From Deltaproteobacteria bacterium (GTDB taxonomy: Bacteria; Myxococcota_A; Polyangia; Polyangiales; Polyangiaceae): DNA of 64,000 bases. Each line of letters begins with the position of its first letter. Position 1 is the first letter of the stretch. Below are positions 1 to 9,077 of the stretch, one piece after another. Under the pieces are notes generated by a model, which was given only the letters and a program-made list of their open reading frames with translations, was not told where the DNA came from and made no database searches. The translations under genes and the position numbers were made by a program. The stretch is from contig JACRCQ010000052.1 in the NCBI GenBank assembly GCA_016218915.1, forward strand, positions 1 through 64,000, given 5' to 3'.

Positions 1-197
1 AACGACCACGGTGGCCGCGATCGCCGAACGGCACAGTCGGGGATCCAGCCAAGAGGCAGACTTCCCCGCGAATGCGGTGGCGGTCGCCCGGCCGCGCTCA
101 GTCCGCGGATATGGCAGAGTATTATGCTTAACGCCTATGCCGGCGCACCCTGCGACGCACGTTGCAGCGACGAGCACTGCGCGGCATGGCGAGCGGC

Positions 198-551
198 TCA
201 CTTGGGGACCACCACGCGGAGTGCATTGGACGCGAACATCCCGTGGAACGCGGTCAAGCGGCAACGCGCCGCATCTGGACAGGCATCGGGCGGCAGAGGC
301 CTCGGGCACTGACGAAGGACCACCCAGAGCCAGTAGACCCCTGGCGTCGGAAGCCACACGTGCTTGAGCTGCTCGTGCCAGTTCAGGGACATCTCTCGTT
401 CTTCCCCGGGAGGAACGGCGACGAAGTCCTCTTCATCAGGCACCATCGCGCTCGTCCTGGAACTGGGCTTCGGACACCCCAATCCAAGGACGAGACCGGC
501 GATGAGGAGTGATGAAGAGTAGTGAGGGGCGCATGCGAAAGAGGATAGCAC
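198..551 (-). CDS. small predicted lipoprotein
   Basis: A predicted exported lipoprotein of about 117 residues with no recognised domain. I chose the GTG at 551 because a GGGGAGG ribosome-binding site lies about 7 bases upstream; the longer open frame to 602 lacks this. The N-terminus is a short hydrophobic stretch (LLIAGLVLGLG) ending in a lipobox-like LGLGC, followed by KPSSRTS. The mature part is acidic, then carries Trp-rich HVWLPTPGVYWLWVVLRQC and ends in ALRVVVPK, which could be a small beta domain. It is divergent from the lipoprotein gene at 955. Function unknown. Confidence 0.5.
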   Translation of the reverse strand: MLSSFACAPHYSSSLLIAGLVLGLGCPKPSSRTSAMVPDEEDFVAVPPGEEREMSLNWHEQLKHVWLPTPGVYWLWVVLRQCPRPLPPDACPDAARCRLTAFHGMFASNALRVVVPK

Positions 552-954
552 AGCACTTCCTCCCCGAGAAGCCAAGCGCGAATGGAAACGCAGCACACGC
601 AAGTTCGTAATCGTTCGCGATGACGATGCGGCGAACGGCAGGCGAGATGCGTGCGATCAAGCCCAGCGCCCCAGGGCGGCGACGCGGGAAGGGTGCGCGC
701 CGATCGCTTGCGTTGGAATCGGGTGTCACCTGCTCTGGCAGCACGTCGCTTTCGTGCGATGGGCAATGGCCGGTTGGAATTTCAACCGCAGCATCTACTG
801 GCCGGTGCTGCCCACCGAGCATCACCGCCCGCTCCAACCGCCTCACCGCGCTCCCGCCTGCGTCGGGAGCAGCAAGGCGATGCCTATCGATCGCGTTCGT
901 TTGCGGCTCATGCTATTGTCCGACGCGGTTGGCCCTCTCAACCTGGAGATGCTG
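552..954. other. divergent intergenic region without a convincing gene
   Basis: About 400 bases separate the small minus-strand lipoprotein from the plus-strand lipoprotein at 955. Several open frames cross it, but they are Arg/Pro/Ala-rich, lack ribosome-binding sites and overlap one another, as expected of GC-rich non-coding DNA. It presumably holds the promoters for both divergent genes. I see no clear -35/-10 pair and no strong palindrome. Confidence 0.45.
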
Positions 955-1719
955 ATGCTCAGCCGTTCCAGCGGCGTACTGCTCCGGGGACGTCGCGTCC
1001 AACGCACATGCTTGGCGTTCCACCTGCTGGTGCTCGCAAGCCTCAGTGGATGCAGACCCAACGGCGGGCATGCGCCAGTTCCAGCATCAGGTGAGTACTT
1101 CCCGGGCTCCGAGCTCCCAGCCGCTCTCGGTGCGTCTTATGGGCAGGTGCTCCGGGATCTCGGAGAGCCCGGTCTGGCCCAGGAGCGCCGCGCCTTCGTG
1201 AGGGTGCTCTTCGTCCCTGCGATGACAAGGCACTTCTTCGTGGTGCGCCTGGTAGCGGACACCCAGGACGCAGTTTCGGCGACCGTCGTAGCCACGGAGG
1301 CCGAAAGCTGCATCGTTGGCGACCGCTTCGGCACGACGGAGACTCGCACACTCGTGATTTCGAGGTCAACCAGAGCGGTCCAGGCCTCTGTCCTTGAGCG
1401 AATCGGGCAGTGCCTGGAGTCGGGTGGACTGCGCACGCTGCTCCGCGATCCGACGCGCGCGGTTGCAGATGAGGAAATCTGGCTTCTCGAACTCACAACC
1501 AGCACCGGACGCACGGTGCTTCTGTCTTCGACAGTCGATCAGCCGGTGACGGGAATCCAACCCTGCTTTGCTTCGGTCCTTCAAGCCGGCTTCCCAGAGC
1601 TGGATATTGCAGACGTCCTGCACTATCCATTCACGAAGGCTGCCGCGGAGGCCTACCGGGACGGCGGAGTGATCGCCCCAAGGCGTCCATGCGACGCACT
1701 GAGCGGATCTCGCAGGTGA
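955..1719 (+). CDS. predicted lipoprotein of unknown function
   Basis: A protein of about 254 residues. The start at 955 is preferred because CTGGAG lies about 7 bases upstream; ATG 949 is also in frame. The N-terminus has basic residues, then a hydrophobic stretch (CLAFHLLVLASLSGC) with a lipobox Cys, so it is probably a lipid-anchored envelope protein. The mature part has alternating beta-like stretches such as FVRVLFVPAM and HFFVVRLVAD and scattered Cys (SCIVGD, IGQCLESG, QPCFASV). I recognise no family. The gene is convergent with the acyl-CoA ligase that ends at 1752. Confidence 0.6.
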   Translation: MLSRSSGVLLRGRRVQRTCLAFHLLVLASLSGCRPNGGHAPVPASGEYFPGSELPAALGASYGQVLRDLGEPGLAQERRAFVRVLFVPAMTRHFFVVRLVADTQDAVSATVVATEAESCIVGDRFGTTETRTLVISRSTRAVQASVLERIGQCLESGGLRTLLRDPTRAVADEEIWLLELTTSTGRTVLLSSTVDQPVTGIQPCFASVLQAGFPELDIADVLHYPFTKAAAEAYRDGGVIAPRRPCDALSGSRR

Positions 1720-1751
1720 GCCCGTAGCCTCTCCTGTGCAGCAGCCTCAAG

Positions 1752-3221
1752 CTACGAGCCGCTCCCGACTCTCCTCACCAGCTCACGCTTGAGCACCTTG
1801 CCCATCGCGTTGCGCGGCAGTGCGTCCATGATCACGACAGCGCGGGGAACCTTGTAGGGAGCAAGGCGCTCCCTGGCAAACGCTCGCAAGCTCTCTTCGC
1901 TGCACTGCGCTTCTTGTCCTGTGCGAGCAACCACGCATGCAACCACACGCTCGCCGTAGACCTCGTCAGGCAGCCCGACCACTGCCACTTCAGCCACAGC
2001 AGCGCACTCCCGCAGCGCTTCTTCGATCTCTAGCGCAGACAGCTTGTACCCCCCGCTCTTGAGGATATCCACGCTCGTGCGCCCCAGAATGCGGACGTAG
2101 CCGTCCGGATCCACGGCCACCGTGTCGCCGGTCCGGAACCAGCGCTTGCCATCCTCCACCACGAACGCCTCGGCGGTTGCCTCGGGTCTGCGATAATACT
2201 CCGCAAACACGCTTGGCCCTGCGATCCACATCTCGTCATCCACGACCTTGAGGTCCACGGTTCGAAGCGGACGCCCCACGGTCCCGGGCCGGCGATCTCC
2301 CTGGATCGGGTTGGTTGCCCCGACTCCGAGCTCGGTCATGCCAAAGCGTTCTACAGGATAGGCTCCAGCCAGGGCGCGCCACTTTTCGCCCACAGACACA
2401 GGCAGCGCCGCGCTTCCGCTGGTGGCAAGGCGAAGCTGGCGAGCGCTTTGGGCCCAGCGTTCGCGTGTGGATGGGTCCACCTGCTCGAACGCGGCCAGGA
2501 GCTTGGAGTACATCGTAGGCACGGCCATCAGCACAGAGCCGCGGGCCAGGCTTTCCCACACGGAGCGCGCCTCGAACTGGGGCAGCATGAGCGCGCAGGC
2601 CCCAGCGCCCAAGGTCGTGAGCAATGCAATGCACAGCCCGTGCATGTGATGAAGCGGGAGCGCGTGCACGAGCACGTCGTCAGGGCGCATTTCCCACGCT
2701 TCCCCCAGAAGCTCCTGCTGTACGCCGAGGTTGCCGTGCGTGAGCACTGCCCCCTTCGGCTTGCCCGTGGTGCCGCTCGTGTACAGCTGCAAGGCCGGAT
2801 CCCCTGCTCGAGGAGAGGGAAGCGCGCCAGGGGCATGTCTGCGAGCCTCGTCTGTCGTGAGGATCCGCGGTCCCAGGCCTGCGACCCGCTCGGCCAACGA
2901 CGCAGACACGAGAATCGTCTCCACCTGTGCGTCAGAGCAGAAGAAGGCCGTTTCTGCAGGGGGGTGAAGCGTGGAGAGCACCACAGCGCACCCTCCGGCA
3001 TAGAGGATTCCGAAGAACGCCTCCACGAAGCCGGCCCCCGGCGAGGCGAGCAACGCCACTCTTTGGCCTGCAAGCGAGTCTCTTCCCTCAAGAAGTGCAG
3101 AGGCGCAGGCCCTGGCTCCGTGCACGATCGCCGAGTAGGGCACGATCGTTCCTGGTTCCTGGACCGCAGCGGAATGCCGGTATTCGAGCGCGCTCATGCG
3201 CGCCAGGATCGGCGAATTCAC
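1752..3221 (-). CDS. AMP-dependent acyl-CoA synthetase (MatB/ACSF3-like)
   Basis: An adenylate-forming enzyme of 489 residues that should activate a carboxylic acid with ATP and load it onto CoA. The full motif set is present: P-loop YTSGTTGKPKGAVLTH, substrate-side PLHHMHGL, FGMTELG, the hinge region WFRTGDTV, GRTSVDILKSGGYKLSALE, and the C-terminal lysine motif PRNAMGKVLKREL. The HHMHGL and SGGYKLSALE signatures and the short length resemble malonyl/methylmalonyl-CoA synthetases, but the substrate cannot be fixed from sequence. Its start overlaps by 4 bases the stop of the lipase-like lipoprotein gene, so the two are very probably cotranscribed; the lipase might supply an acid that this enzyme activates (inference). 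Confidence 0.88.
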   Translation of the reverse strand: MNSPILARMSALEYRHSAAVQEPGTIVPYSAIVHGARACASALLEGRDSLAGQRVALLASPGAGFVEAFFGILYAGGCAVVLSTLHPPAETAFFCSDAQVETILVSASLAERVAGLGPRILTTDEARRHAPGALPSPRAGDPALQLYTSGTTGKPKGAVLTHGNLGVQQELLGEAWEMRPDDVLVHALPLHHMHGLCIALLTTLGAGACALMLPQFEARSVWESLARGSVLMAVPTMYSKLLAAFEQVDPSTRERWAQSARQLRLATSGSAALPVSVGEKWRALAGAYPVERFGMTELGVGATNPIQGDRRPGTVGRPLRTVDLKVVDDEMWIAGPSVFAEYYRRPEATAEAFVVEDGKRWFRTGDTVAVDPDGYVRILGRTSVDILKSGGYKLSALEIEEALRECAAVAEVAVVGLPDEVYGERVVACVVARTGQEAQCSEESLRAFARERLAPYKVPRAVVIMDALPRNAMGKVLKRELVRRVGSGS

Positions 3222-5269
3222 GGCGCTGGTACCTTGCCCACAGGGTCATCGGCCAGGTTCCTGCAAAAGCCGGCAGCCTGGTTCTGGGCCGCAGGGATGT
3301 CGAAGATCACGAAGTGCCCATCTGCCGCTTCTGACGCGCGCCACTGGGCGAGCACGCCGCTCGCCAGGCCAGACGCCAGGTTTCCCGTGAGTCCCCCTGC
3401 CGGAATCGTCACAGGCGTCGATTGCGACCAGGACATCTCCGCTATCGGGCGGATCACCGGCTCCATCAGGGGCAAGCCCGTGGCAACCGCCTGCACCTCA
3501 ATCGCATGCGGCGGCGTGTAGCTGTCGCCCGTCCCATCCGGGTTCACCCCTTCGGTCTGGTAGATGCTCTTCGGCGCAGCCCCGGGCAAAGGATTGCGGA
3601 GGATCATGGGCACGTAGTGCACTGGATCCGATACGTCGATCAGGGTCTGGGCCAGCGAGATCGCTGGGTGGAAGTAGTTCAGCTCCTCGAACTCCTGCGT
3701 ATAGAGCCGGAGCATCACGGTCTTGACCATCTGCGCTACGTTCGGATCCGGCTTCGTCTTCTCCAGCAGCGTGATCGAGATCATGGAGCCGGAGCCGCTC
3801 AGCACGCCGCCCCGAGCGCCGTCATCCACCGCAAGGAACAGCGGGCCGTTCAGCCCTCCCTGCGAATGCCCGTAGAAGATCACCTTGCTTCCGTCGATCT
3901 TGAGCGCTGCTCCGCCGGACGCCACGCTGGCAGGCACCTCGATGCCCGACTCACGCGCAAGCCGGGCCCGCACGACCTCGTCAATGGCGGATTGCCTTGG
4001 GTTGGTGCGCGCAGCATCCACATTCTCGAAGTTGAAGAAGAGCAGCTCTGGCGGCGTGGTCGTGCCCTCAGGAAGCCGAGGACCATGCAGGATCTGGTCG
4101 ACTCCCATGGATGCGAGGCACAGCTTTGCGAGAGACCTCGCAGTGCCGTCATTGAGGAAGCTCCTGTAGCTCCCCCCGGTGCCGTGCGCATACATCACGA
4201 CCGGATAGCCTGCCGCAGGCATCGCGCACGCTGCACCCTTGGGAATCGCCAGGGCAAACCTGGGGAAGAACTCCCGTTGCTTGATCGGCACGCCCCCTTC
4301 GAATCCGAAGTTGCCTCCGTCTTCCGGCTTGGTGAACGGCGGCTTGCCTGCCTGGTAGTCTGGCGAAGGACCGTAGGTCCCTTCGTATACATCGTAGTCC
4401 GTGGCCTGGGTCGTGAGCTTCCAGTCCGCAGGATTCACCGTGGGAGCAGGCTGGACCGTGCGCGCATCCTTGGCGACCGCGACCGTCTCGGCCGTGGGCG
4501 ATGCGGTCGTGAACACGCTCAAGTGCACGATGTGCTCTGCAGCAAGGCCGACCGAGGCGAGGGTCTGGACGTCTCCCGCCCATCGGTCACGCAATGCCTG
4601 CTGCGGAGCGCCCTGCGGAGCATCGAGCCCGAGGACCTGGCGAAGGTTCGAGCTGGCGCGCACCAGCGCTCCGTCTGCGGCTTTGACTTGATCCGTGACC
4701 ACCACTGCGTAGCGAGTGGACGGGCGCAGCGGATAGCCAAGGGTCGGCATGAACGCCAGGGTGTTCGGCAGGTAGTACACACCGGTTTCCGCACGCCAGT
4801 ACAGGCTGATGAAGGCGCGCGTCCCCTTGTCGGGCGAGGCTGGGTCCACGTCGATCAGCTGCACCGAAGCCTCAGCCGCTCGTGCCTTGATCGGATCCGC
4901 AGGGAGCGTGCTCGGATCGATCGGGCCGTTAAAGCGCAGGAACCCCGACGCCACAGGCGAGAATCCCTGCATGCGGCCGTTCATCTGCTTGAGGTAGGTC
5001 TTGATCAGCGCTGCTGCGCGCGGGTTGTAATAGCCGAGCAGGTGGATCGTGCCGTTGTCGTCCACGCGCATGTCGCTCGGCCACGGGTGATCGAACCAGT
5101 GCTCTTCAGCGAGGAGATCGAGCGAGCTGGGGATCTCGAACATCGGCTCCACAGCGGCCTGCGGAGACTGGGTGGGCGGCGGCGCGCCATCCGAGGATGA
5201 GGAGCAACCGTGCAAGGCCAGCAGGGCCGCCATCACGGCCGAAGACGTGGTCCATGCAAGACATCTCAT
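3218..5269 (-). CDS. lipase-like alpha/beta hydrolase lipoprotein
   Basis: An exported protein of 683 residues. The N-terminus (AVMAALLALHGCSSSSDG) is a lipoprotein signal with lipobox LHGC followed by a Ser-rich linker. The first half (about 45-290) carries Ig-like or lipase N-domain-like stretches (HWFDHPWPSDMRVD, GFLRFNGPIDPSTLP). The second half is an alpha/beta hydrolase: oxyanion region YAHGTGGSYRSF and nucleophile elbow GHSQGG. This is the layout of extracellular lipases/esterases of Myxococcota. It is first in a two-gene operon with the acyl-CoA ligase. Only 24 bases separate its start from the divergent gene at 5294, so its promoter must lie within or very close to that gene. Confidence 0.82.
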   Translation of the reverse strand: MRCLAWTTSSAVMAALLALHGCSSSSDGAPPPTQSPQAAVEPMFEIPSSLDLLAEEHWFDHPWPSDMRVDDNGTIHLLGYYNPRAAALIKTYLKQMNGRMQGFSPVASGFLRFNGPIDPSTLPADPIKARAAEASVQLIDVDPASPDKGTRAFISLYWRAETGVYYLPNTLAFMPTLGYPLRPSTRYAVVVTDQVKAADGALVRASSNLRQVLGLDAPQGAPQQALRDRWAGDVQTLASVGLAAEHIVHLSVFTTASPTAETVAVAKDARTVQPAPTVNPADWKLTTQATDYDVYEGTYGPSPDYQAGKPPFTKPEDGGNFGFEGGVPIKQREFFPRFALAIPKGAACAMPAAGYPVVMYAHGTGGSYRSFLNDGTARSLAKLCLASMGVDQILHGPRLPEGTTTPPELLFFNFENVDAARTNPRQSAIDEVVRARLARESGIEVPASVASGGAALKIDGSKVIFYGHSQGGLNGPLFLAVDDGARGGVLSGSGSMISITLLEKTKPDPNVAQMVKTVMLRLYTQEFEELNYFHPAISLAQTLIDVSDPVHYVPMILRNPLPGAAPKSIYQTEGVNPDGTGDSYTPPHAIEVQAVATGLPLMEPVIRPIAEMSWSQSTPVTIPAGGLTGNLASGLASGVLAQWRASEAADGHFVIFDIPAAQNQAAGFCRNLADDPVGKVPAP

Positions 5270-5293
5270 GTCTGATGTTGTACACCGTGCGCA

Positions 5294-6424
5294 ATGGCAT
5301 GGGTGCTCCGATTGACGAGCGCGGAAGGCCGCCCCGACTGGAAGGCTGAGCGCAAGATTGCGGGCCTCACCACGGCGCTGCGCCTCGCGATGTCAGCGCA
5401 GGGCGGCGGAGCAGCCAGGGTCGAGCTCGGGCCTGGCGCAGAGTCGATTGCGCCGCTCCTCGTGGACCCTCGGCTGCGCATTCCCGTCGTTGCTGCCGGC
5501 GACGCAGCGGACAGCCCGCCTGAGCTGGTGGTGGAGATTCCCTGGAATACGGTGATTCACCGCGATCTGCTCAAGGCGCTCGCAGCCAGCGGAGCCAAGG
5601 GAACGCGGCGTCTTCTCGCAGAGCCTTTCGACTTCCATCCCCCGTTCGGGTTCGAGCCGATCCTGATCGTGGATCGCAAGGCAGCGAGCCGCGCAGTGGG
5701 CGCGCTGCTCAACTCACTGCGAAAGGTGCAGGACGGTTGGACGTCGACGTATCTGAACCGGTACGTGTCGTTGTTCTTCACGCGGGCGTTGGTGCGCACG
5801 CCGCTTCGTCCCAACCAGGTCTCGGTGGGAATCCTTCTGGTGGGTTTCGTGGGCGCGTACCTGGCGACCACGGGCTCCTACTGGCCGATGCTCGTTGGAG
5901 CCTTCCTGTTCCAGATGCAGAGCATTCTGGACGGGTGCGACGGGGAGCTGTCGCGCGTGACCTACCGCGGGTCGCACCTTGGTGAATGGCTGGACACGGT
6001 GGGCGACGACCTGACGAACTACGGGTTCTTCGCAGGAACCGCGGTGGGGATGTACAAGGCGTCGGGCTGGTGGCCGTACCTGGTGGCCGGAGGGGTGACC
6101 GTGGGGTGCGGGGTGATCGCGAGCGCGATCGAGTACCGGTATCTCTACAAGATCGGCTCAGGCGACCTGCTGAAGTATCCGCTCGGGGTCGGGACGGCTC
6201 CGACCACGGCGGCCGTGGAAAAGGGCGTCATTGCGCGCGCGCTCGATGCGATCGCGCCCATCTTCAAGCGCGACACGTTCGTGCTCATGACCTTCATCGG
6301 CGCAGTCGCCGGCTTGCTCGGCCCGTTCCTGTTGGTGTTCGCGTGCGGCGGCGTGGGGATCCTGATCGCCGTGTTCAAGGCCGAGCTCCGGATGGCCCGG
6401 GAGCGTCGCGCTCAGGGAACCTGA
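5294..6424 (+). CDS. CDP-alcohol phosphatidyltransferase family membrane protein
   Basis: Predicted to transfer a phosphoryl-alcohol group from a CDP-alcohol to an acceptor alcohol at the membrane. The signature sits around residue 215: DGCDGELSRVTYRGSHLGEW then LDTVGDD, matching D-x2-D-G-x2-[AS]-R-x-G-x3-D-x3-D. Several membrane segments follow (VSVGILLVGFVGAYLATTG; GWWPYLVAGGVTVGCGVIAS; FVLMTFIGAVAGLLGPFLLV). The DGCDGE form resembles the synthase half of di-myo-inositol-phosphate phosphate synthases. The first 100 or so residues (GLTTALRLAMSAQ, LRIPVVAA) look like a remnant of a nucleotidyltransferase domain without its N-terminal nucleotide-binding motif. The start is uncertain. The 3' end overlaps the convergent gene by 13 bases. 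Confidence 0.85.
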   Translation: MAWVLRLTSAEGRPDWKAERKIAGLTTALRLAMSAQGGGAARVELGPGAESIAPLLVDPRLRIPVVAAGDAADSPPELVVEIPWNTVIHRDLLKALAASGAKGTRRLLAEPFDFHPPFGFEPILIVDRKAASRAVGALLNSLRKVQDGWTSTYLNRYVSLFFTRALVRTPLRPNQVSVGILLVGFVGAYLATTGSYWPMLVGAFLFQMQSILDGCDGELSRVTYRGSHLGEWLDTVGDDLTNYGFFAGTAVGMYKASGWWPYLVAGGVTVGCGVIASAIEYRYLYKIGSGDLLKYPLGVGTAPTTAAVEKGVIARALDAIAPIFKRDTFVLMTFIGAVAGLLGPFLLVFACGGVGILIAVFKAELRMARERRAQGT

Positions 6425-7419
6425 TACGTCGCAGCGACCGGCGCGTGGTCCGAATCCGAAGCTTCGTGCGAGATGAAGACGCTCTGCGCATCGATGCGCT
6501 GCGCAGCGCCCGGGTTCGCGAACAGGTGATCGATCAGCTCCTTCTTGCCATTGTAGACATAGGAGTACCGATCCGGAGCTGCCACGAGCTCGGTGGCGTC
6601 GGAGAAGTTGGGGCCTGCTTTACCGGTTTGCACTGCGAGCACAGGCGGCGAGCCTGGCAGGTCATTGAAGTCGCCGAGGATCCAGACATAGGCCGAGGGA
6701 TCTCCTTGCAGGGCGAAGTCAGCAATGGCGCGGGCATGCTGCGCTTCAGCGAGCCGCTTGTCCGGATCGTCCGGATCGGCCTTGGATCTGAGGTGCACGC
6801 CGATGAGCACCACGTGCTTGCCGCGGTAGGTCATATGCACTTCGAGCGCGTCACGCGTGTACCTGTAGACCTTGGCCGGCGCATCCTCGCGCGTGAACTG
6901 ATCGTCCTTGTGCGAGTAGACGTTGTCGACCGGGTAGCGGCTCATGAACGCCATGTTCTTGCCGCTCGGGTCGTTGCCGGGCAACAAGGTGCGGTACTGG
7001 TAGTTGAACGACGCCAGCGCAGGGGTCGAAGCCAGCTTGTCGAGAACAGCGGTGTTCTCGACCTCCTCCAGCATCACGACATCGCCGGCAAGCTTGCTCA
7101 GGAGCGAAGCTGTGGAGTTGATCTTTGCCTGGTAGTCCGACGCAGAGGGCGCCGGCGTGGGCTCGTAGGGGCAGTTGTTCGCGCAGTTGCCCGGAACGTT
7201 GTCGTACAGGGCCCAGACGTTCCAGGTCACGATCCGGAACGGCGCCGGCGTGGAAGCCTCCTGCGGCGCGGTGTCCGTGCCCTGCACGTCGTCGGCCGTC
7301 GTGTCCGACGTCGAAGCGTCGTGGCCGGGCGGCGGAGGCACGGCCGGATTGGTGTCACCGCTGGAACACCCGGCAGCAGCGAGCGTCAGGAGCACGGAAA
7401 GGATGCGAGGGGAAGCCAC
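6412..7419 (-). CDS. endonuclease/exonuclease/phosphatase family lipoprotein
   Basis: A predicted secreted metal-dependent phosphoesterase of about 335 residues. I chose GTG 7419 because it gives a compact lipoprotein signal (ASPRILSVLLTLAAAGCSSG); the open frame to 7554 only adds a non-signal extension. A Ser/Thr/Asp/Pro-rich linker follows, then EEP-fold motifs in order: IVTWNVWAL (Asn metal ligand region), VVMLEEVEN (Glu ligand), VLIGVHLRSK (His), WILGDFNDLPGS (Asp/Asn), and DSDHAPV (terminal Asp-His). All catalytic signatures look intact. It may act on nucleic acid, phospholipid or another phosphodiester; the substrate is not evident. Confidence 0.85.
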   Translation of the reverse strand: MASPRILSVLLTLAAAGCSSGDTNPAVPPPPGHDASTSDTTADDVQGTDTAPQEASTPAPFRIVTWNVWALYDNVPGNCANNCPYEPTPAPSASDYQAKINSTASLLSKLAGDVVMLEEVENTAVLDKLASTPALASFNYQYRTLLPGNDPSGKNMAFMSRYPVDNVYSHKDDQFTREDAPAKVYRYTRDALEVHMTYRGKHVVLIGVHLRSKADPDDPDKRLAEAQHARAIADFALQGDPSAYVWILGDFNDLPGSPPVLAVQTGKAGPNFSDATELVAAPDRYSYVYNGKKELIDHLFANPGAAQRIDAQSVFISHEASDSDHAPVAATYQVP

Positions 7420-7472
7420 GGTCTCATGGTGGATGGTCCAGGTCGCGGACGCAAAGACAAAAGCGTCTGCAG

Positions 7473-9071
7473 CTAGCCTGTGCGATCCGATGGCCCGCCC
7501 GCAGCGGCATCCGAAGTGCCGTGACGAACCGGGATGCTGAGCACGAACGTACACCCCTTGCCCGGTTCGCTTTCGACCCAGACCTGCCCGCGGTGGCTCA
7601 CCGCGATGTGCTTGACCAGCGCCAGGCCGATGCCGCTCCCGCGCACGCGCTTGTCGCGCGCATTGTTGCCTCTGACGAACCTGTCGAAGATGCGCCGCTG
7701 ATCGTCGAGCGGGATGCCGGGGCCATAGTCTGTCACACGGACCTCCAGCGCCCGCCCGGTCCGGCTCGCCACCTGCACATCGACCCGCTTGCCCTCTTTC
7801 GCGTACTTGAGCGCATTGTCCAGCAAGTTGATGACCGCGAGCTCCAGCGCGCGCTCGTCGACGAGCGTCGACGGCAGCTCAGGCTGCACGCGCAGCGTCA
7901 CTTCCATGCCCTCGCGCTCTGCGCGGAACCGGTACACCTCCACCGCTCGCGCGACGATCTCCGTCAGGCTTCCGTCCACGAAGTTGTAGGCGGCCTTGCC
8001 CTTCTCCAGTCGCGCGAAGTCGAGCACGTTCTCGATCAGACCGCTGAGCCTCTCGCTCTCGCTCATGATGATCGTCAGGTACTCCTTGCGCTTGGAGTCG
8101 TCGCGCACACGATCGCTCGCAAGCAGCTCGCTGAACATGCGAACCAGCGACAGCGGCGTCTTGAGCTCGTGGCTCACGTTCGCCACGAAGTCGCTCTTGA
8201 GGGCTGCAAGCCTGCGCTCGCGCTCGGCCGCGACCACCACGATCACAACGCCTGCCACCACCACGAGGAACGAGACGCCGCCCATGATCATCTCGAGCAG
8301 ACGGCGTCGCTCCACGCTCTTGTTCAGCTCCTCCGCAGCGGTCAGCGCGACCTGCAGGTTCCACGAGTAGAGCGTGGTCTGGAACGGCCGCCCCACCGTG
8401 TACTCCGTGCCCCGGATCGGGCTTCCGAAAACCGTGCGACCCTCCTCGTCGACCACGTGCACCCGGGTGTGGAACGACGGATCGGCAAACACGCGCGGAA
8501 ACAGCTCGTGCACGATGCGAGGCACCTCGTGCCAGGCAGCGATCAGGTACTTTTTTTCGCCCACCTGACGCTGCCAGTAGCTGATCAGGTAGCTCTGCCC
8601 GTCGAACACCTTGTGCAAGTGCCTGAGCTCGTCGATCGGAGGACGCGTCAGCTCCAGGTTCGGCAGGATCCGGTAGATGAACAGCCGCCTGAAGACGTCG
8701 TCCTCAGGACCTGGGGCGCGCGACGCGAACTCCGAGACCTCGTGCTCTCCCTCGGGATCGAGAATGAGCACGCGCACGACCGTGGGGGTCTCGCGCGCTG
8801 CGGTCGGGAGCCAACGACGCGCCAGCGAGCCGATCGAGGTCACATCGGCCTCGGCCATGATCACGTTGTCTTCCTCGATGATGCGCTTGTCCAGCCGGTC
8901 CGTCTTCTCGTTGGCCAGCGACACCGTGGCCTCGATCACCGACAGCTTCGTCTGACGCTCGATCTGGAAGGTGGTGCGGAACGTGATCACCGCGAGGAGC
9001 AGCACGGCGATGACGACCGCTGGCGTGAGCAGGAAGGTCAGCAGCTGCTCGCGTCGCGTGCGCTCGGTCAT
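7473..9071 (-). CDS. membrane sensor histidine kinase
   Basis: A complete two-component sensor kinase of 532 residues. A first membrane helix (about 11-31) and a second (about 261-281) bracket a periplasmic sensor region of about 230 residues. The phosphoacceptor His is near residue 301 in FVANVSHELKTPLSLVRMF. The ATPase domain has N box NLLDNALKYA, G1 DYGPGIP, F box RIFDRFVRG and G2 GSGIGLAL. I see no response regulator next to it. It begins 6 bases after the GAF-protein gene stop, so the two are probably cotranscribed and may share a signalling path (inference). Autophosphorylation is expected to be normal as no key residue is missing. Confidence 0.92.
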   Translation of the reverse strand: MTERTRREQLLTFLLTPAVVIAVLLLAVITFRTTFQIERQTKLSVIEATVSLANEKTDRLDKRIIEEDNVIMAEADVTSIGSLARRWLPTAARETPTVVRVLILDPEGEHEVSEFASRAPGPEDDVFRRLFIYRILPNLELTRPPIDELRHLHKVFDGQSYLISYWQRQVGEKKYLIAAWHEVPRIVHELFPRVFADPSFHTRVHVVDEEGRTVFGSPIRGTEYTVGRPFQTTLYSWNLQVALTAAEELNKSVERRRLLEMIMGGVSFLVVVAGVVIVVVAAERERRLAALKSDFVANVSHELKTPLSLVRMFSELLASDRVRDDSKRKEYLTIIMSESERLSGLIENVLDFARLEKGKAAYNFVDGSLTEIVARAVEVYRFRAEREGMEVTLRVQPELPSTLVDERALELAVINLLDNALKYAKEGKRVDVQVASRTGRALEVRVTDYGPGIPLDDQRRIFDRFVRGNNARDKRVRGSGIGLALVKHIAVSHRGQVWVESEPGKGCTFVLSIPVRHGTSDAAAGGPSDRTG

Positions 9072-9077
9072 CGCGGC

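Noticed and set aside
620..955. Possible small gene in the 552-954 gap
   Set aside because: Arg-rich composition, no ribosome-binding site, and overlapping open frames in several other phases.
3422..5200. 592-residue open frame antisense to the lipase-like gene
   Set aside because: Composition is dominated by Arg, His and Val; the opposite strand encodes a clear alpha/beta hydrolase with signal and GHSQGG.
5986..7476. 496-residue plus-strand open frame
   Set aside because: It overlaps the phosphatidyltransferase in another frame and the nuclease on the other strand, and has no motif.
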